The notes beneath the pieces were generated by a model, which was given only the letters and a program-made list of their open reading frames with translations, was not told where the DNA came from and ran no database searches. A program made the position numbers and the translations under genes. A stretch of DNA of 64,000 nucleotides from positions 434,001 to 498,000 of the forward strand of contig NZ_JACDUR010000001.1 in NCBI RefSeq assembly GCF_013761175.1, read 5' to 3'. Below, one piece after another: positions 8,546-17,781 of the stretch (the stretch's first letter is position 1; every line of letters begins with the position of its first letter). The stretch is from Nonomuraea soli. GTDB taxonomy: Bacteria; Actinomycetota; Actinomycetes; Streptosporangiales; Streptosporangiaceae.

Positions 8546-9319
8546 CTACGACGGCGGCACCTGGGCGAGGCCCCAGTCGAGGCGCTCGCGCAGCTCGACC
8601 GCGTCGGCGGCCAGGGCCTGGACCAGCGTTCCCGGTCCGGCCAGCGGCATCACCACCACCCCGTCGGCCACAGCCCCGTCGGCCACAGCCCCGTCGGCCA
8701 CAGCCCCGTCGGCCACCGCCGTGTCGCACGGCCGCGTCGTCAGCACGCTGCCGACGCACCGGGCGCCGCCCAGCACGGCGGGGGAGCAGGGGCCGGTGCC
8801 GAGCTCCAGCTCCTGCCTGAGCAGCGGCCGGCCGCCGGCCGTGGCGTCGAAGCGGGTGACGCAACGCCCGCCCGCCTCGCCGTACCTGCCCATGACGACC
8901 TCCTCGCGCCACCACACGCGGGCGTCGCCGTCCAGCGACAGCCGTACGGCCATGCGGTGGTCGCAGCCGTCGGCCAGGACGGTCGGTTCCGGGGCGAAGC
9001 GCAGCGACGCGCCCGCGCCGACGTGCGCCGTCACCGTCATGGACGACGGGCCCTCACCCGGCAGGACCAGCGTGGAGGCGATCGAGCCGACCTCGAGCGT
9101 CGTGCCGGGGGCCACGCGCAGGTCCAGTTCCAGCTCGTCGCCTCCGAGCGGCCCCGCCGCCGTGGAGACGAGGTGGACGGTGACGGGTCCGGTCTGGCGC
9201 AGGGTGAGCGGAGGGCTGGAGCGCAGGACGGTGAGGGCGGTCCGGCCCGCGGAGAGGGTCGTGGCGATCTCCGCCCGCGCCCGCATCGCCCGCCGCGCCG
9301 CGACCGCGGCCAGGCTCAC
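8546..9319 (-). CDS. ureD: Urease accessory protein UreD
   Basis: UreD (UreH) is the scaffold that with UreF and UreG loads nickel into apo-urease. It has 257 residues. Family signs include [22 protein letters not shown] and [14 protein letters not shown] read in parts. The GTG start at 9319 overlaps the ureG stop (GTGA). An open frame upstream to 9388 is an Arg-rich shadow of the His-rich ureG tail. Odd feature: residues about 201-220 are four copies of a VADGA unit encoded by a perfect 15-bp DNA repeat. It is the last gene of the leftward ureABCFGD operon. Confidence 0.93.
   Translation of the reverse strand: MSLAAVAARRAMRARAEIATTLSAGRTALTVLRSSPPLTLRQTGPVTVHLVSTAAGPLGGDELELDLRVAPGTTLEVGSIASTLVLPGEGPSSMTVTAHVGAGASLRFAPEPTVLADGCDHRMAVRLSLDGDARVWWREEVVMGRYGEAGGRCVTRFDATAGGRPLLRQELELGTGPCSPAVLGGARCVGSVLTTRPCDTAVADGAVADGAVADGAVADGVVVMPLAGPGTLVQALAADAVELRERLDWGLAQVPPS
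8659..8718. repeat. 15-bp tandem repeat, four copies, inside ureD
   Basis: The unit CCCCGTCGGCCACAG is present four times head to tail (8659, 8674, 8689, 8704), the last copy with one substitution. It is in frame and encodes the repeated VADGA stretch of UreD. Confidence 0.95.
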
Positions 9320-10026
9320 GCGTGCACCGGATGCCCGTGGTCGTGCCCGTGCCCGTGGTCGTGCCCGTGCTCGTGCTCGTGGGACCACTCGTGGACCTGT
9401 TCCGTGACCCAGGCGGCCACCTCTGCCGCCCCCTCGGTCCTGACCGAGGTGAACAGCACCGGCTTGCCCTGCCGTACGGCGGCCGCGTCGCGGTCCATGA
9501 CGCCCAGGTCGGCGCCGACCATCGGCGCCAGGTCCGTCTTGTTGACCACCAGCAGGTCGGCGGAGGTGACGCCGGGGCCGCCCTTGCGCGGCACCTTGTC
9601 GCCGCCCGACACGTCGAGGACGAAGATCTGCCGGTCGACCAGGCCCCGGCTGAAGGTGGCGGTCAGGTTGTCGCCGCCACTCTCGACGATCACCAGGTCG
9701 AGCGGCCCGAAGCGCTCCTCCAGCGTCTCCACGGCGTCCACGTTGGCCGCGATGTCGTCGCGGATGGCGGTGTGCGGGCAGCAGCCGGTCTCGACGGCCA
9801 GGATGCGCTCAGGGTCGAGCACCCCGGCCCTGCGCAGGAAGTCGGCGTCCTCGGTGGTGTAGATGTCGTTGGTAACCACGCCCAGGCGCAGCGAGCCGCC
9901 CAGCGCGCGGCACAACGCCGCGGTCAGGGCGGTCTTGCCGCTGCCGACCGGGCCGCCGATGCCCAGGCGCAGGGCCCGGCCGCGGCCGTCGGGAGCGTGG
10001 TGGACGTCGTCGTGTACTGCGCCCAT
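9316..10026 (-). CDS. ureG: Urease accessory GTPase UreG
   Basis: This GTPase delivers nickel to the urease active site. It has 236 residues. The P-loop GPVGSGKT lies near residue 25, and VVESGGDNL and [10 protein letters not shown] are the family Mg2+/base-binding motifs. AAAGGAG lies seven bases before the ATG. The N-terminus has HDDVHH, and the C-terminus carries an unusual His/Glu/Asp tail (about 212-236, including [17 protein letters not shown]) that could hold nickel ions. Most UreG proteins with a His-rich stretch have it at the N-terminus, so this placement is notable. Confidence 0.95.
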   Translation of the reverse strand: MGAVHDDVHHAPDGRGRALRLGIGGPVGSGKTALTAALCRALGGSLRLGVVTNDIYTTEDADFLRRAGVLDPERILAVETGCCPHTAIRDDIAANVDAVETLEERFGPLDLVIVESGGDNLTATFSRGLVDRQIFVLDVSGGDKVPRKGGPGVTSADLLVVNKTDLAPMVGADLGVMDRDAAAVRQGKPVLFTSVRTEGAAEVAAWVTEQVHEWSHEHEHGHDHGHGHDHGHPVHA

Positions 10027-10038
10027 GATGGGCTCCTT

Positions 10039-10653
10039 TCAGGAGACGAACAACCGGACGGGGCTGCGGCGGTGCCGCTCGGCGAGCAGGTCGAGCAGCG
10101 GAGCCGAGGCCGCGGGCAGCCCGTCGGGTGAGGGAAGGTCGAGCGTGGCCAGGACCCGGTGGACCGCCACCGGGTCCAGGCCGAGCAGCCGCACCGCCGC
10201 CGTGGCGGGGCCGGTGACCGCGTGGTAGGCGGCCGCGGCGCCGGCCTCGCGCGGGGTGGCGCCCACCACGGCGGCCGTCACACCCAGGGCGATCGGGTGG
10301 TGGGGGCTGGGGAGCCTCCCGGCCAGCTCCTCCAGGGCGGGGGAGGGCCAGATGCGCCTGGCCACCCGGAGCAGCAGCCGTCCCTGGGTCCTGGCGGCCT
10401 CCCGCTGGGCCGGGGAGGCGGTCCTGGCGTCGAGCTCCGCGTCGAGCTCGACCGGGTCGTGCCCGGCGCACGCCTGGGAGGCGAAGCCCGCGGCGACCGC
10501 GCCCGCCGTCCTGAGCCGCCCGGCGAGGAACGACTCCAGGCTGGCCAGGTCGTGGACCAGGCCCTCCTTGACGGCCTGTTCCATGCCTCCCGAGTGGGCG
10601 TGGGAGCCGGCGGGAAGGCGGGAGTCGGTGAGCAGGAGGAGGCCTGGCGTCAT
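10039..10653 (-). CDS. ureF: Urease accessory protein UreF
   Basis: UreF links UreD and UreG in the nickel-loading complex. It has 204 residues, all-helical. Hallmarks are LLLLTDSRLPAGSHAHSGG at the N-terminus and the C-terminal AVHRVLATL region. The ATG at 10653 overlaps the ureC stop (ATGA); the very long open frame reaching 11817 is a shadow of ureC. It ends 12 bases before ureG. Confidence 0.94.
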   Translation of the reverse strand: MTPGLLLLTDSRLPAGSHAHSGGMEQAVKEGLVHDLASLESFLAGRLRTAGAVAAGFASQACAGHDPVELDAELDARTASPAQREAARTQGRLLLRVARRIWPSPALEELAGRLPSPHHPIALGVTAAVVGATPREAGAAAAYHAVTGPATAAVRLLGLDPVAVHRVLATLDLPSPDGLPAASAPLLDLLAERHRRSPVRLFVS

Positions 10654-12350
10654 CAGAACAGGAAGTATCGCTGGGCCAGGGGCAGCACCGTGGCGGGCGA
10701 GGGTTCGACGCGTTCGCCGTCGATGCGCACCTCGAAGGTGTCGGGCGCGACCTCGATCCTGGGCATGGCGTCGTTCAGCGGCATGGAGGCCTTGCCTCGC
10801 CGCCGTACGTCGGCCACGGGCGCCAGCCGGCGGCGTACGGCGAGCCGGTCGCCGAGGCCCGACTCCAGGGCGAGCGGCGAGATGAAGTGCAGCGAGGTGG
10901 CCGCCGGAGTGGCGCCGAACGCGCCGAACATGGGCCGGGGCAGCACCGGCTGCGGCGTCGGGATGGAGGCGTTGGCGTCGCCCATCTGGGCCCAGGCCAC
11001 CACGCCGCCCTTGAGCACGAGGTCGGGCTTGACCCCGAAGAAGGCCGGGTCCCAGAGCACCAGGTCGGCGAGCTTGCCCGGCTCGACCGAGCCGACCTCC
11101 GCCTCCAGGCCGTGGGCGATCGCCGGGCAGATCGTGTACTTGGCGATGAAGCGGCGGGCCCGCAGGTTGTCGGCCACCGGGCCGAAGCGCCGCTCCATGA
11201 CGTGGGCGGTCTGCCAGGTACGGATGATCGTCTCGCCGACGCGTCCCATGGCCTGGGAGTCGGAGCCGATCATGGAGATCGCGCCCAGGTCGTGGAGCAC
11301 GTCCTCGGCGGCCATGGTCGAGGGCCTGATGCGCGACTCGGCGAAGGCCAGGTCCTCGGGGATGGAGGGGTTGAGATGGTGGCAGACCATCAGCATGTCG
11401 AGGTGCTCGTCGAGCGTGTTGACGGTGTGCGGGCGGGTCGGGTTCGTCGACGACGGCAGGATGTTGCCGTAGGAGGCCACCCGGATGATGTCGGGAGCGT
11501 GCCCGCCTCCGGCGCCCTCGGTGTGGTAGGCGTGGATCATCCGGTCGCCGATGGCCTTGAGCGTCGACTCGACGAATCCCGCCTCGTTGAGCGTGTCGGT
11601 GTGGATGGTCACCTGCACGCCGGTGGCGTCGGCGACGGCCAGGCAGGCGTCGATGGCGGCCGGGGTGGTGCCCCAGTCCTCGTGCAGCTTGAAGCCCGAG
11701 GCCCCGGCGCGCAGCTGCTCCAGCAGGCCCTCGGAGCTGACGGTGTTGCCCTTGCCGAGCAGAGCGAAGTTGAGCGGGAAGGCGTCGAGCGACTCCAGCA
11801 TGCGGCCCAGGTACCACGACGGGGTGACGGTGGTGGCCTTGGTGCCGTCGACCGGTCCGGTGCCGCCGCCGATGATCGTGGTGATGCCGGAGGCGATCGC
11901 GGTGTCGAGGACCTGCGGGCAGATCAGGTGCACGTGCGAGTCGATGCCGCCCGCGGTGAGGATCTTGCCGTTGCCGCCGAGGATCTCGGTCGACGGGCCG
12001 ATGACGATGTCGACGCCGTCCATGGTGTCGGGGTTGCCGGCCTTGCCGATGGCAGTGACGCGCCCGTCGGTCACGGCGACGTCGGCCTTGATCACGCCCC
12101 AGTGGTCGAGGATGACCGCGCCCGTGATGACCAGGTCGGGAGCGCCCTCCGCACGGGTGGTGCGGGCCTGGCCCATCGACTCGCGGATCACCTTGCCGCC
12201 GCCGAAGACGACCTCGTCACCGGCTCCCGCCGGGCCCATGGAGCGGTCCTCGGTGACCTCGATGAACAGGTCGGTGTCGGCCAGGCGCACCTTGTCGCCG
12301 ACGGTGGGGCCGTAGAGGGCGGCGTAGCGCGCGCGGGAGATCTCAGGCAT
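10653..12350 (-). CDS. ureC: Urease alpha subunit UreC
   Basis: This is the catalytic subunit that hydrolyses urea to ammonia and carbamate at a di-nickel site. It has 565 residues, full length. Visible are the HxH metal motif in DSHVHLI, the carbamylated lysine in GFKLHEDWG (about residue 217), and the catalytic flap histidines in [22 protein letters not shown] (read in parts). The chosen start is ATG 12350 ([18 protein letters not shown]). A 43-bp duplication places a decoy copy of the same start at 12393, which opens only a 16-codon frame. Confidence 0.97.
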   Translation of the reverse strand: MPEISRARYAALYGPTVGDKVRLADTDLFIEVTEDRSMGPAGAGDEVVFGGGKVIRESMGQARTTRAEGAPDLVITGAVILDHWGVIKADVAVTDGRVTAIGKAGNPDTMDGVDIVIGPSTEILGGNGKILTAGGIDSHVHLICPQVLDTAIASGITTIIGGGTGPVDGTKATTVTPSWYLGRMLESLDAFPLNFALLGKGNTVSSEGLLEQLRAGASGFKLHEDWGTTPAAIDACLAVADATGVQVTIHTDTLNEAGFVESTLKAIGDRMIHAYHTEGAGGGHAPDIIRVASYGNILPSSTNPTRPHTVNTLDEHLDMLMVCHHLNPSIPEDLAFAESRIRPSTMAAEDVLHDLGAISMIGSDSQAMGRVGETIIRTWQTAHVMERRFGPVADNLRARRFIAKYTICPAIAHGLEAEVGSVEPGKLADLVLWDPAFFGVKPDLVLKGGVVAWAQMGDANASIPTPQPVLPRPMFGAFGATPAATSLHFISPLALESGLGDRLAVRRRLAPVADVRRRGKASMPLNDAMPRIEVAPDTFEVRIDGERVEPSPATVLPLAQRYFLF

Positions 12351-12417
12351 GGGGGTGATCCTCGGTCGAGCGGGCGCGGGAGATCTCAGGCATCGGGGGC
12401 TCCTCGGTCGAGCGGGC
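12331..12417. repeat. 43-bp imperfect tandem duplication at the ureB-ureC junction
   Basis: The segment beginning GCGCGGGAGATCTCAGGCAT at 12331 is repeated from 12374. Each copy includes the ureC start with its first seven codons and the CTCGGTCGAGCGGG flank. The copies differ by a few bases between the CAT and the flank. Confidence 0.9.
12345..12393 (-). CDS. 16-codon upstream frame bridging ureB and ureC
   Basis: The decoy ureC start at 12393 opens a frame that reads [16 protein letters not shown] and stops at 12345-12347. It begins by overlapping the ureB stop (ATGCCTGA) and ends by overlapping the true ureC start with the identical ATGCCTGA arrangement. Ribosomes could pass ureB to mini-frame to ureC by the same coupling. 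It is probably a by-product of the 43-bp duplication; translation is inferred, not shown. Confidence 0.5.
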
Positions 12418-12708
12418 CTGCCCACTCGGGGCGCAGTCCTGGCACGATCCGGTTGCCGGCCAGCGGCACCAGGGTGACGTCGCGCTCCACGCCGGGCTCG
12501 AAGCGCACGGCCGTACCGGCGGGGACGTCGAGGCGGTGACCCCAGGCGGCCTTGCGGTCGAAGGACAGGCCGGGGTTGACGGCGGCGAAGTGGTAGTGGG
12601 AGCCGACCTGGATCGGGCGGTCGGCGGTGTTGACGACGCGCAGCGTGACGCGCGGGCGGCCGGGATTCAGCTCGACGGCCTCGTCGGGCACGACGTACTC
12701 GCCGGGGA

Positions 12709-12712
<4 letters not shown>
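12386..12712 (-). CDS. ureB: Urease beta subunit UreB
   Basis: This is the structural beta subunit of the urease (alpha-beta-gamma)3 complex. It has 108 residues, normal. Motifs: [10 protein letters not shown] start, then [18 protein letters not shown] and [15 protein letters not shown], typical of the family. The ATG at 12712 overlaps the ureA stop (ATGA). Its 3' end lies in the tandem duplication that separates it from ureC. Confidence 0.95.
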
Positions 12713-13011
<299 letters not shown>

Positions 13012-13192
13012 GCCCGGACCCTAGGGACGGGGCATTTCCAAGGTGTTGCCGACGTATGTCGCGCCGGTTTCCCTGGGTTGGCCTCGTGTCGCGAACGAGC
13101 GGTGAAGTCCGGGCAATCCGCAATTAACCGTCGCGATCTTCAGGGGAAATCCCCGCCGTTCACGCTGCTTGCGAAACGAGAGGGGTATACCA
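13012..13192. promoter_or_regulatory. Divergent promoter region between ureA and urtA
   Basis: These 181 bases must serve both the urease and the urea transporter operons. I see GAGAGGGG at about 13178 as the urtA ribosome site and a short inverted repeat GGGGA-AA-TCCCC at about 13143. TTAAC-N6-GATCT near 13132 resembles one half of an actinobacterial GlnR box only weakly. No clear -10/-35 pair stands out. Confidence 0.5.
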
Positions 13193-14401
13193 ATGCGACT
13201 GTCCAATGCCCTGTTGGCGACAGCCCTGATGGTCGCCGCCGCCGGATGCGGATCCACCGGCTCCACCGGTTCCGCCGAAGGCGGTGACATCAAGGTCGGG
13301 ATCCTGCACTCCCTCAGCGGGACGATGGCCATCAGCGAGGTCACCGTGCGCGACGCCGAGCTGCTGGCCATCGAGGAGATCAACGCCGCGGGCGGCGTGC
13401 TGGGCAAGAAGCTCGTGCCCGTGGTGGAGGACGGCGCCTCGGACTGGCCCACCTTCGCCGAGAAGGCCACCAAGCTCATCCGCCAGGACAAGGTCGCCAC
13501 CGTCTTCGGCGGCTGGACCAGCGCCAGCCGCAAGGCCATGCTCCCGGTCTTCGAGCGCAACAAGGCGCTGCTGTGGTACCCGGTGCAGTACGAGGGGCTG
13601 GAGGCCTCGCCGTACATCTTCTACACCGGCGCGACCACCAACCAGCAGATCATCCCCGGCCTCGACTACCTCAAGGAGCAGGGCAAGAAGAAGATCTTCC
13701 TGGTGGGCAGCGACTACGTCTTCCCGCGCACCGCCAACAAGATCATCAAGGCGTACGCCACCGCCAACGGCATGGAGGTCCTCGGCGAGGAGTACACCCC
13801 GCTGGGCCACACCGAATACTCCACGCTCGTCAACAAGGTCGCCCAGGCCAAGCCGGACGCGGTCTTCAACACGCTCAACGGCGACAGCAACGTGGCCTTC
13901 TTCAAGCAGTTCAAGAGCGCGGGCCTGACCGCCGAGGCGATGCCTGTCCTGTCGGTGAGCGTCGCCGAGGAGGAGGTCACCGGCATCGGCGTCGACAACA
14001 TCGCCGGCCACCCGGTGGCGTGGAACTACTACCAGACCACCGCGACCCCCGCCAACGACAAGTTCGTCGCCGCCTTCAAGGCCAAGTACGGCGCGCAGAA
14101 GGTGACCAGCGACCCGATGGAGGCCGGCTACAACGCCGTCTACCTGTGGGCCGAGGCGGTCAAGAAGGCCGGCACCACCGAGGTCGAGGCCGTCAAGAAG
14201 GCCGCCGGCGGCATCGCGCTGGAGCGCCCCGAGGGCCTGGTGACCATCGACGGCGAGAACCAGCACATGTACAAGACCGCCCGCATCGGAATCATCCAGA
14301 CCGACGGTCTGATCAAGGAGGTCTGGAACTCCGGCCAGCCCATCAAGCCCGACCCCTACCTCAAGGGCTACCCCTGGGCGAGCGGCCTGACCGCGGGCTG
14401 A
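13193..14401 (+). CDS. urtA: Urea ABC transporter substrate-binding lipoprotein UrtA
   Basis: This is the extracellular urea receptor. It has 402 residues: a signal peptide with lipobox ending in Cys19 (MVAAAGC), a short Gly/Ser/Thr linker, then a two-lobed periplasmic-binding-protein type I domain ([17 protein letters not shown]..., [28 protein letters not shown] in parts), the signature of the UrtA/AmiC group. GAGAGGGG precedes the ATG at 13193; a start at 13169 would spoil the signal peptide. It is the first gene of urtABCDE and is divergent from urease. A strong hairpin follows before urtB. Confidence 0.95.
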   Translation: MRLSNALLATALMVAAAGCGSTGSTGSAEGGDIKVGILHSLSGTMAISEVTVRDAELLAIEEINAAGGVLGKKLVPVVEDGASDWPTFAEKATKLIRQDKVATVFGGWTSASRKAMLPVFERNKALLWYPVQYEGLEASPYIFYTGATTNQQIIPGLDYLKEQGKKKIFLVGSDYVFPRTANKIIKAYATANGMEVLGEEYTPLGHTEYSTLVNKVAQAKPDAVFNTLNGDSNVAFFKQFKSAGLTAEAMPVLSVSVAEEEVTGIGVDNIAGHPVAWNYYQTTATPANDKFVAAFKAKYGAQKVTSDPMEAGYNAVYLWAEAVKKAGTTEVEAVKKAAGGIALERPEGLVTIDGENQHMYKTARIGIIQTDGLIKEVWNSGQPIKPDPYLKGYPWASGLTAG

Positions 14402-14407
14402 CCGGGC

Positions 14408-14455
14408 GCCGGGCCGCCGAGAGCGCGAAAGAACGCATCTGCCCGGCGGCCCGGC
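14408..14455 (+). promoter_or_regulatory. Perfect 12-bp intercistronic hairpin between urtA and urtB
   Basis: GCCGGGCCGCCG at 14408-14419 is exactly complementary to CGGCGGCCCGGC at 14444-14455, with a 24-base loop that can form a small inner GCG/CGC stem. No T-run follows. Such hairpins after receptor genes often protect the upstream message or thin transcription into the permease genes. Confidence 0.7.
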
Positions 14456-14480
14456 CGGACCTCCACTGGAAAGGACGGCC

Positions 14481-15332
14481 TTGGAAGCCTTCGTCAACCA
14501 GCTGCCGATCGGCCTGTCGATCGGCGCCGTGCTCCTGCTCATCGCCCTGGGCCTGACCTTCACCTTCGGGCAGATGGGCGTGATCAACATGGCGCACGGC
14601 GAGTTCATCATGGCGGGTGCCTACACCGCCTTCCTCCTGCCCGGCCTGTTCGTGCCCTCGCTGGTCGTGGCCTTCTTCGTGGCCGGGGCGATGGGCCTGG
14701 TCCTGGAGCGGCTGGCCATCCGGCACTTCTACGGCAGGCCGCTCGACACGCTGCTGCTCACCTGGGGCGTCAGCCTGGTGCTGCAACAGCTCGCCCGCGA
14801 CCTGTTCGGCGCCCCGAACGTGCAGGTCAAGGCGCCCGACTGGCTCGCCGGCGGCATCGGCATCCTGCCGTACAACCGCCTGTTCATCATGGGCCTGGCC
14901 ATCGCCAGCGTCGTGGGGGTCTGGCTCTACCTGGTGAGAACCAAGCACGGCCGGCGCATGCGCGCGGTCATGCAGAACAGAAGGCTCGCGGCGACCAGCG
15001 GCATCGACACCGGCCGCGTCGACATGCTGACCTTCTTCATCGGCTCCGGGCTGGCGGGCATCGCAGGGGTGGCGCTCACGCTCGTCGGCCCGGTCGGTCC
15101 CTCGCTGGGCACCTACTACATCGTCGACGCCTTCCTGGTCGTGGTCGCGGGCGGTCTCGGACAGCTGCGCGGGGCGGTCCTGGCGGCGGCCGGGCTCGGG
15201 CTGCTCAACTCCTACGCCGAGTTCTGGTCGGACGCGAGCCTGGCCAAGGTCATCGTGTTCGCCGCCGTCATCGCGTTCCTGCAGTTCCGGCCGCAGGGCC
15301 TGTTCACCGTCAGATCGCGAGCCCTCTCATGA
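14481..15332 (+). CDS. urtB: Urea ABC transporter permease UrtB
   Basis: This is a LivH-type inner-membrane permease of 283 residues with about eight helices. It starts with TTG at 14481, supported by AAAGGACGG at about 14469 and by the start of the first helix (MEAFVNQLPIGLSIGAVLLL). Family features include GQMGVINMAHGEF and GLGQLRGAVLAA. It is shorter than proteobacterial UrtB, which often has an extra exported domain. The stop overlaps the urtC ATG. Confidence 0.94.
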   Translation: MEAFVNQLPIGLSIGAVLLLIALGLTFTFGQMGVINMAHGEFIMAGAYTAFLLPGLFVPSLVVAFFVAGAMGLVLERLAIRHFYGRPLDTLLLTWGVSLVLQQLARDLFGAPNVQVKAPDWLAGGIGILPYNRLFIMGLAIASVVGVWLYLVRTKHGRRMRAVMQNRRLAATSGIDTGRVDMLTFFIGSGLAGIAGVALTLVGPVGPSLGTYYIVDAFLVVVAGGLGQLRGAVLAAAGLGLLNSYAEFWSDASLAKVIVFAAVIAFLQFRPQGLFTVRSRALS

Positions 15333-15382
15333 ACAAGACCGACGTCATGAACAAGGCCGACGTCATGAAAAAGGCCGATGTC
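15329..15382. repeat. 18-bp tandem repeat with start codons in urtC
   Basis: Three full units of ATGAACAAGRCCGACGTC type (15329, 15347, 15365) are followed by a partial fourth at 15383. Each begins with ATG in the urtC frame. Confidence 0.95.
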
Positions 15383-16381
15383 ATGAAAAAGGCGATCTAT
15401 CCGATCCTCGTCGGCCTGCTGGTCGTCGCCGCGCCGTTCCTCATGGACGCCTTCCGGCTCAACCTGCTGGCCAAATACCTCTGCTTCGCGATCGTCGCCC
15501 TCGGCATTGGCCTGGCCTGGGGACAGGGCGGCATGCTCACCCTCGGCCAGGGCGTCTTCTTCGGCCTGGGCGGCTACTCGATGGCCATGTACCTCAAGCT
15601 CCAGGAAGGCGGCCTGCCCGACTTCATGGTCTGGAGCGGCGTGGAGAAACTGCCCGCGCTGTGGACGCCCTTCGCCAACCCCGTCTTCGCCCTCGCGACG
15701 GCAATCCTCGGGCCCATGCTCCTGGCCACCCTGCTCGGCCTGCTGGTCTTCCGCCAGCGGGTGCGCGGCGCCTACTTCGCCATCCTCACCCAGGCGCTGG
15801 CCGCCGCCCTGGTCATCCTGCTCGTCGGCCAGCAGGGCCTGACCGGCGGCACCAACGGCATGACCAACTTCTACGACCTGTTCGCCTGGGACCTGGCCGA
15901 GGACTCCACGCAGCGCGGGCTGTACTTCGTGGTCGCCGTCGTGCTCGCGCTGCTCTACCTGGGCGCGCGTCAGCTGGTCAGGAGCAGGTACGGCAGGCTG
16001 CTGGTGGCGGTGCGCGACGGTGAGGACCGGGTGCGCTTCCTCGGCTACGACCCGGCCACCGTCAAGACCGTCACCTTCGCGATCTCGGCGGGCATGGCGG
16101 GCCTGGCCGGAGCGCTGTTCGTGCCCGTCGTCGGGATCATCTCGCCCGCCCTGCTCGGCGTCGTCCCGTCGCTGGAGCTGGTCGTCGCCGTCGCGGTGGG
16201 CGGACGCTACGCGCTGGCCGGAGCCGTCCTGGGCGCGGTCGTCATGGGATACGCCAAGACCGCCTTCAGCGAGCAGTTCGCCGACGGCTGGCTCTACCTG
16301 CAAGGGGCCCTGTTCATCCTGGTGATGACGCTCGCCCCGAAGGGAATCATGGGGGTGATCAAGCGTGCTCGAACTGCGTGA
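15329..16381 (+). CDS. urtC: Urea ABC transporter permease UrtC
   Basis: This is a LivM-type permease of 350 residues with about ten helices; GQGGMLTLGQGVFFGLGGY is the family motif. The first 25 residues are an odd Lys/Asp-rich repeat (MNKTDV-MNKADV-MKKADV-MKKAIYP) encoded by an 18-bp tandem repeat, and every unit begins with an in-frame ATG (15329, 15347, 15365, 15383). ATG 15329 overlaps the urtB stop and is the coupled start; 15383 would give a more usual N-terminus. Confidence 0.94.
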   Translation: MNKTDVMNKADVMKKADVMKKAIYPILVGLLVVAAPFLMDAFRLNLLAKYLCFAIVALGIGLAWGQGGMLTLGQGVFFGLGGYSMAMYLKLQEGGLPDFMVWSGVEKLPALWTPFANPVFALATAILGPMLLATLLGLLVFRQRVRGAYFAILTQALAAALVILLVGQQGLTGGTNGMTNFYDLFAWDLAEDSTQRGLYFVVAVVLALLYLGARQLVRSRYGRLLVAVRDGEDRVRFLGYDPATVKTVTFAISAGMAGLAGALFVPVVGIISPALLGVVPSLELVVAVAVGGRYALAGAVLGAVVMGYAKTAFSEQFADGWLYLQGALFILVMTLAPKGIMGVIKRARTA

Positions 16382-17114
16382 CATCCAGGTCGACTTCGAC
16401 GGCTTCAAGGCCCTCGGCGGCGTCGATCTCACCGTCGCCGAAGGGGAACTGCGCTTCCTCATCGGGCCCAACGGCGCCGGCAAGACCACGCTGATCGACG
16501 TGATCACCGGCCTGACCAGGCCCACGTCCGGCACCGTCGGCTTCGACGGCCACGACCTCGTCGGCCGCAAGGAACACCACATCGTCAGGCTCGGCGTCGG
16601 CCGCACCTTCCAGACCGCGGTGGTCTTCGAGGAACTCACCGTCCTGGAGAACCTCGACCTGGCCGCCAGCTTCCGCAAGCCGCTGTGGAGCCTGATGAGA
16701 CAGCGCAAGGGCGTCACCGAGGCGGTCGAGGAGGCTCTGAGCAGGACCGGCCTCGAAGAACTCGCCGAACGTTCGGCCGGCGTTCTCTCGCACGGCCAGC
16801 GCCAGTGGCTAGAGATCGGCATGCTGCTGGCCCAGAGGCCCCGGCTGCTGCTGCTGGACGAGCCGGTCGCCGGCATGTCGCGCGAGGAGCGCGAGCGCAC
16901 CGGCGAACTGCTCACCGGCATCGCCCGGGACCACACCGTCATCGTCGTGGAGCACGACATGGAGTTCCTGCGGCGCTACGCCTCGCAGGTCACCGTGCTC
17001 CACGAGGGCAAGGTGCTCACGGAGGGGTCGGTCGACCAGGTACGGGCCGACCCGCGCGTCCAGGAGGTCTACCTCGGGAGGAGGGCCAGTGATGCTGTCG
17101 GTACGGGATCTTGA
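16365..17114 (+). CDS. urtD: Urea ABC transporter ATP-binding protein UrtD
   Basis: This is a LivG-type ATPase of 249 residues. Walker A is GPNGAGKT at 34-41, the signature is LSHGQRQ, and Walker B is LLLLDEP followed by VAGMSREE. It starts at GTG 16365, inside the last codons of urtC (17-base overlap), and is followed by urtE, whose GTG lies inside its end. It energises UrtBC together with UrtE. Confidence 0.94.
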   Translation: MLELRDIQVDFDGFKALGGVDLTVAEGELRFLIGPNGAGKTTLIDVITGLTRPTSGTVGFDGHDLVGRKEHHIVRLGVGRTFQTAVVFEELTVLENLDLAASFRKPLWSLMRQRKGVTEAVEEALSRTGLEELAERSAGVLSHGQRQWLEIGMLLAQRPRLLLLDEPVAGMSREERERTGELLTGIARDHTVIVVEHDMEFLRRYASQVTVLHEGKVLTEGSVDQVRADPRVQEVYLGRRASDAVGTGS

Positions 17115-17781
17115 GTCGGGGTACGGCAGAGCGCGCGTGCTGTTCGGAGTCTCGCTGACGGTCGAACCCGGCGAGCTCGTCTGCGTCATGGGACGCAACG
17201 GCGTCGGCAAGACCACCCTGCTCGACACGGTGATGGGCGTCCTGCCCGTCACCTCGGGCACCGTCACCTTCGACGGGCGCGACATCACCAGGCTCAAACC
17301 GCACGAGCGGGTACGGCTCGGCATCGCCTACGTGCCCCAGGGACACGACACCTTCCCGCAGCTGTCGGTGCTGGGGAACCTTCAGGTGACGCTGGAGGCC
17401 TCGAAGGGCTCGCCGTCGGCGCTCGACGAGGCGCTCGACGTCTTCCCGGCGCTCAAGCCGCTCCTCAAGCGGCAGGCGGGCTACCTGTCGGGCGGCCAGC
17501 AGCAGCAGCTGGCCATCGCGCGTGCGCTGGTCACCCGGCCGAGGATGCTCATCCTGGACGAGCCGACCGAGGGCATCCAGCCGTCGATCATCATCGAGAT
17601 CGAGGAGGCCATCGAACGGCTGCACGGGTCGGGGCTGTCGGTGCTGCTCGTGGAGCAGTACGTGGACATCGCCCTGCGGCTGGCCGACCGGTTCGTCATC
17701 CTCGACGCCGGCCGCGTCGTGCGCGAGGGCGAGGCCCGCGAACTGCGCGGCGAGGAGGTGCAGCACCTGCTCGCCGTCTGA
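17089..17781 (+). CDS. urtE: Urea ABC transporter ATP-binding protein UrtE
   Basis: This is a LivF-type ATPase of 230 residues. Walker A is GRNGVGKT at 35-42, the signature LSGGQQQQ and Walker B MLILDEPTEGIQPSI, where the EGIQPSI run is typical of UrtE. GGGAGGAGGG at about 17077 precedes the GTG at 17089 and the alternative ATG at 17092. It overlaps urtD by 26 bases and is the last gene of the operon. Confidence 0.94.
   Translation: MMLSVRDLESGYGRARVLFGVSLTVEPGELVCVMGRNGVGKTTLLDTVMGVLPVTSGTVTFDGRDITRLKPHERVRLGIAYVPQGHDTFPQLSVLGNLQVTLEASKGSPSALDEALDVFPALKPLLKRQAGYLSGGQQQQLAIARALVTRPRMLILDEPTEGIQPSIIIEIEEAIERLHGSGLSVLLVEQYVDIALRLADRFVILDAGRVVREGEARELRGEEVQHLLAV

Noticed and set aside
10887-12539. 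550-residue rightward frame over ureC
   Set aside because: Low-complexity Gly/Val/Asp/Arg shadow of ureC, which is certain.
13072-13150. Possible GlnR box in the ureA-urtA region
   Set aside because: Only TTAAC-N6-GATCT resembles one half of the gTnAC-N6-GaAAC consensus; GlnR control is biologically plausible but not supported by this sequence alone.
15212-16960. 582-residue antisense frame over urtC and urtD
   Set aside because: Repeats of His/Gln/Glu-rich text mirror GC-rich third positions of the urt genes; no domain and no start signal.
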